DNA from: Gnetum montanum
Taxonomy: Eukaryota; Streptophyta; Gnetopsida; Gnetales; Gnetaceae
Assembly: GCA_015680685.1 (NCBI GenBank)
Contig: MNCI01000590.1
Location: 1 to 64,000, forward strand
Length of the DNA: 64,000 bases
Reading direction: 5' to 3'
A program made the translations under genes and the position numbers. Under the pieces are notes generated by a model. The model saw nothing but the letters and a program-made list of their open reading frames with translations. It ran no database searches and had not been told where the DNA came from. Below, piece by piece: positions 57,446 through 64,000 of this stretch (its first letter is position 1; every line of letters starts with the position of its first letter).

Positions 57446-59760
57446 ATGCCTTCGTCTCATAAGAGCAACTCACCACCTAAGGACCATACTGGAGACAATC
57501 GGTAACATAAAAAACATAACCCAAATTAGCCAAGTCCCAAACAATATAAGATGACATATACTCATCCCAATGAGTATATTCCTAATTTTACTTTTATTCT
57601 TCATCAGGATGAACAACTGCAGTGGAAAGACCTGCAAGGTAACATCGTGTTACCCCCAGATCGATCAATCTCTTGTATGCTTTTCTGTGCCTTGGCACAA
57701 ATTGGCATGCAAGAGCATTTTGCGGAATACGTTGCGGAAGATTTTGACATGAGGGATTATTATCCCACAGATGCCCAACATATGAGAGACTTAAGGCAGG
57801 AGAGTCAACATACCTTTCTGAAGGGCAAAGCCCCGCACGTCCTTAGTGAAATAGGAGATGAGGAACCCCTTATCACAGGTTCTTTAACAAACAATGTTCC
57901 CCCTCCTAACGATGGTGAGGAGGATGAGAATTAGAACCTATGATCAATGATACATATCCCTGGTTCTGATGCCCATGAACACCAACTATTCACAGAGGGA
58001 ACAACCACTCATGCTAAGGACAGGCACTTTGATCGTCACCACGATCGGGGCCATAGTAGCTGAAGAGAAGGCAGAAAACATCGTCATGGCGATGGTCCCC
58101 CTTCTTCTTCCCCTTCTTCACATCACTCACCCTCTCCTTCCACATTTGGGTGCAACCACCATGAACATAAAGGTGAGGATAAAAGTAAAAGAGATGAAAG
58201 ACCTTGACGGGAAGGTCGAGAGGAGTTAGGACAAGGGCAAAGACGTAGGGAGAGTAGGGAACCACCACAAAGACATCATAGACATCATGATAGAGACAAT
58301 CATGATGAGCCCCTACTCACAACCCAAAGTATGCTAGACATCACAGAGGCAATTAGGATTCCCATAAGGCATTTGAAGGATAGTCGGATCAAATGATTAG
58401 ACATGAACAATATCCCACGATTTGAAGGGGGATACAATGGTAATCCAAAAAATCATTTGCAGGCATTCCACGATGTCTGTGCCTTGCAGAATATAGATAG
58501 TGAGTGGCAAAAGCTTAAGTTGTTACCAAGGACACTCATCAAGGAAGCAGAGAGCTAGTACCAGTCCTTAGAATCGGAGACCATCAGGAGGTGGAGTACG
58601 ATGCTAGAACTGTTCAATGAAAAGTATCAAACATACTCTAGAGTGTCTAATTTGCGGAAACAAATCCAAGGCTAGAAGCAAGGTACACACGAACCCTTGG
58701 ATGCTGCCATGGCTCGATACTACACATTGTTACATCGTTGCCTGGGCCATGGGTACGCTAAACAGGATCAACTTCGCCACATCATGGATGGGCTAAGGAA
58801 TGAAACGAGAAGGACTCTTGGGACTTATGCCCAAGGGAAGCTTTCCCAACTTAGAGCCCATGAATTTGAAAGTTTGTTGGAGCAAGTAGCAAACGAAGAA
58901 GGTGAGCTACGAAAAAGGGAAAGTGCTAAAGAGTATAACTGTGATCCCTCCCTTAGAAAGAAAGGAGTGAAATTTTGTGATGAAGAGGATGAATCACCAA
59001 TCGAAGAGTTGGTGAATCGAAAAACTTTGCCGATCCAAAAGTTAACAATGGAGGTATCAGCCAAAGTAGACCAAATGTGGGATTCCTTAGACTCAAGAAT
59101 AGAAACAGTCTTGAAAATTGTAGAAGAGTCTAAGGTAGAACAAATTAGTGACAAAGGTAAGAAAAAGTGGAGAGATTTAGGCCCTACACATAACAAGGGT
59201 AAGGGAAAAATTACTAACTCTGATGTGGCTGAGGATTCTGATTCAGACAATGATAGTGGATGTTGGGTCTGCTACTATGAACATCCTAAGGGATGTTGCC
59301 CCATTATCTCACATCTANNNNNNNNNNNNNNNNNNNNNNNNNNNNNNNNNNNNNNNNNNNNNNNNNNNNNNNNNNNNNNNNNNNNNNNNNNNNNNNNNNN
59401 NNNNNNNNNNNNNNNNNNNNNNNNNNNNNNNNNNNNNNNNNNNNNNNNNNNNNNNNNNNNNNNNNNTCTCCTCCGGGAGACACTCCATACCCACACTATC
59501 CTCCTAATCCATCCGCACCTCTTCCACCACAAGTAGTTCCCGTAACACCTCCTGCTCCAACAATACAAGGGGAACTTCCTCCTCAACCGCAGCAACGTCA
59601 TGCTGCGAGAGCTGTAAATATCCAACTTGCTGCTGGTTCTGACAACTGTAAAAAGAGAAGACCTTACTTCAGAACCAAAAGCCTAGAAAAACTCTCACAA
59701 CAACAAGCGGCTGAGGCCATGTACATACCTCCACCATCGAACACTTCGGAGCATCCTTCA
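57446..59760 (+). pseudogene. gag: Element E gag
   Basis: Starts MPSSHKSNSPPKDHTG. The head (57551-57934 open) has YTHPNEYIPNFTFILHQDEQ. An Arg/His/Ser-rich part follows (58000-58300), then the gag core (about 58400-58830) with LDMNNIPRFEGGYN and the open frame from 58697 (MDAAMARYYTLLHRCLGHGY). A KFCDEEDESPIEELVNRKTL segment and the motif CWVCYYEHPKGCCP (about 59263-59304) follow. An N gap cuts the Pro-rich tail. Only about seven stops, mostly TAG or TGA at former Trp, Gln or Arg codons. Confidence 0.87.
59318..59466. other. Assembly gap (149 N)
   Basis: Run of N inside the gag of element E, just after the Cys/His motif. Confidence 0.99.
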
Positions 59761-60490
59761 GTCCAACAGGGTGTAACACATACCGTAACTGACTGGATCA
59801 AGGTAGGCCACCTTCCCAGGAAACTAACTAACCCTAGGAGTCCCTTAATCTATCTATGGATCACTGGAAATGAACCACATAGGGATCTTCTTGACTCAGG
59901 TTCCGGAGTCAACTTAATTTCACAAAAGATGTATCACGCCTGGAACCTGCCCCAACTTAAGAAGAGCAACATTCAACTAGAGCTGGTAGACCAGTCCATC
60001 ACCATTCCCTTGGGATTAGCGGATGATGTTATTACCACTGTGTGGTTGGTCCTACCCAGCTGACTTTCTGATGATCAAAGTGAACAACAACGAAGGGGAC
60101 TTCCTGATTATAATGGGAAGGCCATGGCTAAGCACAGTAGATGCATGCCTTAGGATCCGTGATCTTTCCTTAGAAATCTCTAAGATAAACATATGTGGAA
60201 GGATCAAGAAGAAGAAGATTCCATGCATCACATACAGTGATTCATCGGGTGATGACATGGAGGGATGCTCATCTCCTCCATGCAGTAGGTGTGCCCTTAA
60301 AAATGAAAGACAAAGATGCCTATATGTAGCAACCACACAACTAGTAGTAGATACCCAGTGGTTGACAGCCATTAGAAGGAGCAAACAAATGTGCGTGGAA
60401 CGAGCTGAGGAAACCCATGCCCATAACGAAGGCATAGACATATTGAAATATGAATGTCGCCAACTTCCATCCCTCAACCTAAGAACATGA
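59761..60490 (+). pseudogene. pol: Element E aspartic protease
   Basis: TVTDWIKVGHLPRKLTNPRS then LLDSGSGVNLIS (about 59888-59923) with the catalytic triplet intact. A small frameshift near 60040 moves the rest to another frame, where IIMGRPWLSTVDACLRIRDL (60107-60166) follows, and the frame stays open to the end of the linker at 60490. Function: maturation of Gag in the particle. Nearly intact apart from the frameshift. Confidence 0.87.
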
Positions 60491-61532
60491 GTTGGAAGAA
60501 GTTGGGCACTTCTATGAAATTCAAACAAATGCTCAGTATTTTGGATCTCTCCCTTACAACTCAGTCATGGGGGAGATGGCCACCTATGCTAATCATATGG
60601 GGCCCTCAGTTCTGTTTTTCAATTTTTGTTTTACACATTTTTTTTACACATTTTTGTTTTACACATTTTTGTTTTACATGTTTTTGTTTTACAAATTTCT
60701 TTAACTTTTCCTATTTTTGTTTTAAATTTTTTTTTAACTTTTCTTGTTTTTTTTTTACATCATCGTTATACTTTTCCATTTTTTTTGTGAGTGTGTGTGT
60801 CATCCACCATGTATGTTCATCACCCAATAAGTGTTCAGGCCGATGGTATGAACTATTTTTCATTGATTGCTAATGTTTTGATTTTACCTTTAAGTTACAA
60901 TGTTGACACTATGGTATGTTCTTTTGATATGGTAGGCAATGAGTCCACTTTATCCATCCATCCACCAAGTATATGGTTCCTTTTGGCTTGGAAATGTGCA
61001 GTTTCCCTTTCTAATAAAGAACCTTAACGAATCAGTGACTGGGTACTTCTTAAACTAAGGAAGGACTCAAGGTTTGAAAAGGGTGTGACTTCAAGGGAAC
61101 TTGATGCATTTGTGTTGGCCATTCACTTGGATGCTTGGATGTTTTCTTCTTAAGTTTTCTTGCCATTCTGATGATTACCCATTCTTCGGAAGCTGAGACA
61201 ATAAAAATAAGACATCTTTGTATGGTGTGGTCCCCACGCCTAAAAATACAAAACACAAAAAGAAAAAAGAAAAAAAAGTGAGGATTCAAAGCACACCCCT
61301 TAGATGAAATAACTTTGGGCTACAAGCACTGGTTATGGAACCAATGTGTTCCCTCTAACTAAGGTCCTTCTCGCTTCCCATTCTCTCCTTTGTTTCGTTG
61401 AAATGGTGGTGGCTTTTGGAGATGCATTCTTATTACTCCAGTGGATGGTTTGACTAAGTGTATTGATGCGAAGTCACTGGATGTGGTTGGTTTGAGACCA
61501 GAGTTGGAATGAGATTTGCCAAGTCACATTAA

Positions 61533-61721
61533 TCATGAAACACACAAGGGGCTATACACCACCTTGTTCTTGGGATTCCATTCCATCCTCTTCTCTCCAC
61601 CCTTCTCTCCACTATTCACCTCATTGTCGGTTGTATCATTAGTGTCTATTTTTGTAGATACATTGTTTTCTTCTTGGTAAATTCTCATGGTTAAGACTTT
61701 AACTCTTATTCCAAAGGACAT
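61533..61721 (-). other. Antisense ORF in the 3' region of element E
   Basis: 62 codons, starting MSFGIRVKVLTMRIYQEENN; the counterpart of 22554-22369 in A. Acidic/basic mixed composition, no known domain. Confidence 0.4.
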
Positions 61722-62196
61722 TCCTAGAGCCTATGGACTCTTTGAATGTGGGATTGTCAAGGCATTAAGGGCATGAGCCTACTTTGGGGAGGACCCACTG
61801 ACATTCCTATTTGGAGCCTTAGTTAAATTCTTTCCCTTAACATTTTTGCAATTCATTTTATTTTGTTCATTTCCATCTTGACATCTCTTTTATCGATGTC
61901 CTAGTTTTCCATTTTTATTTCTTTTTCTTACTCCTTTTCTTTCTCCATTCTAATGCTACAGGAGATTCACGATTAGTCATGGGGGTGTGGGGCCTGATTT
62001 TTCAATTTTTCTCCCAAGCCCGGAATTTTTTTCATTTTTCTTCCTAACCCCTACACCTTTAGTAGTCATCACTTATATATTCCCAGATCCGTATCAGCCA
62101 TACCACAACCCAACCAATGAACTTACACTGAAGCAAGGTATAACCACATTGAAATTCATTTACCCTTGCTAACATCAGACTGTGTTGTGTGTGCAG

Positions 62197-62442
62197 ATGG
62201 CGGACATGCAAACAATGGATTGGATCTGGAGCAAACACTTGGAGTGGAGCAGTACTGAAGCAGCTATGCAAGGAGCAGGATTGATGATGCGCTTATGGAT
62301 GGACAACGAAAGGCTTGATCTAGGTGTTGGGAGCAACAAGACTCTTCTCACTTCTTCTCTTCTCTTCTCTCTCCTCTTTTCTCTCAACTGCCAACTGTGG
62401 CCTAATGTCAATGTAATAAGGTGTTCACCCTTGTTGTCATGA
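62197..62442 (+). other. Short ORF after an acceptor-like site (element E)
   Basis: 81 codons starting MADMQTMDWIWSKHLEWSST, directly after GTGTGTGCAG. A and D have homologous DNA (23000 and 38367 onward) but differ by single-base indels, so coding is doubtful. The acceptor-plus-ATG layout resembles the aORF start of C, suggesting a relic of that start. Confidence 0.3.
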
Positions 62443-62561
62443 ACACCAGTTTTGTCAAGTCTTGTAATAATGATCCATTCACATGTCACCCCATTAGTTC
62501 CATTCCCTCAATAATTCCATACCTACCTAATATCATTGTAAAGAACTCAAGGACGAGTTTT

Positions 62562-62579
62562 CATTCAGTCATGGGGGTA
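62562..62579 (+). other. Element E polypurine tract
   Basis: CATTCAGTCATGGGGGTA abutting the 3' LTR. Confidence 0.86.
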
Positions 62580-63601
62580 TGATGGGGCATGATATCGCAT
62601 GGGCCGTGATATCGCATATGCGCATCCCATGTGATATCGCGTCCTACCATGCGATATCGTGTACATGATATCATGTCCCGTCATCATATCTATAAATAAG
62701 AGGCGACACTTCCTTCATTTCTCATCCTAGGCTAGAAGTAGCAAAGCTCTGGGGGATTGAACACCCCAGAGATAGAATATTTTCCATGTGCCCGCAGTAG
62801 GAGTCCCCCAAGTGAACGGATCTTTATTCGAGCAACTTTGTACCTGAATGCAAGTTGTGTACGACAATAAAGATGAGCTTTGTGGATAAACCTTGCAGTA
62901 CATGGATAGGTTTTATTATTATTTATTTATTACCTATTGTTAGTGCGGTACACGTACGACTTGATTACGAGCATCTACGGATGTGTACGACTAGTCAAGG
63001 AATCGGCTACTCGTCACAATGTGGTATGAGTACGACTTGATTATAAGCATTGATGAATGTGTATGGCTAATCAAGGAATCAGCTACTCATCAAGATTAGG
63101 CTAGATCGTGGGATAAGTACGACTTGGCTACGAGCACCTACGGGTGTGTACGGCTAGTCAAGGAATCGGCTGCTTATCACACTTAGGCTAGTTAGGTGCC
63201 TCATTACAACCACTTCGAGCATGTGTGTTATGTGTGGTGATCCCAGTAACAATTAGCGTTTAGTAGCCACAGTTGCATAGTTCAGGGTGTGTACTGTAAG
63301 TGGGAACAGATGCTAATTCTAGTTAATTTAGACTTAGGTCCTTAGTTAGAGTTAGTTAGCTTTCCCAACCCTTCACCCTCATAGCTTAGGAGAAAAACCA
63401 TAAAAGACCAAAAAAATCATATACCTCGGACTTACTTAACCATACACTGTGACAACAACAAGTAAGTCTGGGAAGATAACGAATGATTAACCCCAAGTGT
63501 TCCATGGGGCGTTTAGGCATTTAGTCTGCGGAGTTCGACCAGATCGCACGTGCTACGCTCGTTTCGTATGGTTGAGTGTAGGGGTACATCGCCACTCATC
63601 A
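62580..63601 (+). repeat. Element E 3' LTR (1022 bp)
   Basis: TGATGGGGCATG to CACTCATCA. Five GATATC cores, TATA box, three tandem units. It aligns closely to the 5' LTR apart from the array. Confidence 0.93.
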
Positions 63602-64000
63602 AGTGTGTATGCCCTTGTTTCTTACAAATGTGCTATAACTGAACAACATCCCTTAGGATATTCATACTAACATATAGTACAACCTTCTTCATCTGTAGAG
63701 CTAGTATTTGAGACCTCAACTATTGAAGAAACTTTTCTTATTGATGGATCTCTATTGTACTCTTTAGCTGATTCCCTTTTTCTAAGTTCACCTTCTTCTT
63801 TTGTCACTTGATCCATTAGTCTTTGAATATAATGGATGGTTAGTTATGATAATCTTCCTTAGGCATAAACCCCAAGGGTCTCTTTGGTTTTACTTCTTAG
63901 CCCATCTACGATGTGCCTATGCTATTCCTTTAATGAAAATCCATGGCCTAGGCATCTATGTAATAGTGAATAATATCTGCCCAGTGCTACATTAAGGGTT
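63602..64000 (-). pseudogene. gag: Element G gag fragment, core side (runs off window)
   Basis: The minus strand shows gag core remnants followed by an acidic linker and CTIC-x-YEYPKGCC (about 63690-63640), the Cys/His motif, before the E insertion. The first copy of the AGTGT duplication sits at 63602-63606. The rest of G lies beyond 64000. Confidence 0.75.

Larger units (their letters stand above)
60520..62561 (+). other. Element E 3' noncoding region
   Basis: Collinear with A and D. It begins with the integrase tail remnant and a purine motif (60559-60579), then a T-rich minisatellite (60615-60770), the antisense ORF, a mid purine motif (61971-61992), a GTGTGCAG/ATGG acceptor-like site (62191-62200) and a short plus ORF. 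Confidence 0.75.
56248..63601 (+). mobile_element. Element E: best-preserved gag-PR non-autonomous Athila-like element
   Basis: A 7.35-kb plus-strand element with LTRs 56248-57306 and 62580-63601, good PBS and PPT, and a perfect AGTGT duplication, inserted in the gag of G. It encodes gag and protease, with the active Asp-Ser-Gly intact, then jumps to the integrase tail and 3' noncoding region with the same junction as D. It holds the longest open reading frame of the window (58697 onward). Confidence 0.94.

Noticed and set aside
60052-60528. A 158-codon minus-strand ORF opposite the protease of E
   Set aside because: Antisense shadow of a relatively intact protease frame; no start context and no known motif.
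1-64000. CRISPR arrays, operons, riboswitches or rho-independent terminators
   Set aside because: Nothing of the kind is seen; the tandem repeats belong to LTRs and noncoding parts of plant retrotransposons.

Overview
The window looks like intergenic DNA from a large-genome seed plant (a gymnosperm is possible, but that is only a guess). It is built almost entirely of old LTR retrotransposons inserted into one another. I see no intact host gene, no tRNA or rRNA gene and no bacterial-type feature. All recognisable proteins are retroelement Gag, protease (PR), reverse transcriptase (RT), RNase H (RH), integrase (IN), or an extra ORF (aORF), and nearly all carry stops and frameshifts.

The nest can be reconstructed from LTR ends (TG..CA), primer binding sites, polypurine tracts and 5-bp target duplications. 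Element B, an Athila-like Ty3/gypsy copy on the minus strand, runs from about 46053 down past position 1. Three relatives later landed inside its integrase gene: D (33149-39692, plus, TSD ACAAT/ACGAT), C (24402-32816, minus, TSD GTAGT/ATAGT) and A (5294-24186, plus, TSD GAACC). A was itself hit by N (8183-17288, minus, TSD CACCA), a Tat-like gag-protease element without polymerase. The integrase of B is therefore read in four pieces, 40230-39693, 33148-32817, 24401-24187 and 5293-5050. To the right lie a Ty1/copia element (about 46054-50900, minus), a CpG-rich island without recognised TE sequence (50900-51655), a 5' remnant F of a B-like element (51656-56017, minus), and gag fragments of element G (56018-56247 and 63602-64000, minus) split by E (56248-63601, plus, TSD AGTGT).

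The Athila-like copies use a primer binding site matching the 3' end of plant tRNA-Asp. They fall into several designs: A has gag-PR-RT-RH-IN; D and E have gag-PR only, with the same internal deletion; C has gag plus aORF and no PR or pol; B has pol plus aORF. The most interesting signals are: (1) a palindromic GATATC array just upstream of the LTR TATA box; (2) an internal TATA-plus-array module upstream of the aORF in C, with a matching but different module in B, each resembling the same element's own LTR promoter; (3) a purine motif resembling the polypurine tract, present two or three times in every copy at equivalent places; and (4) non-autonomous families that appear to have moved while lacking polymerase.

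Coordinates of LTRs, TSDs and PBSs were read directly. Domain limits inside decayed coding regions are approximate. No similarity search or alignment program was run.
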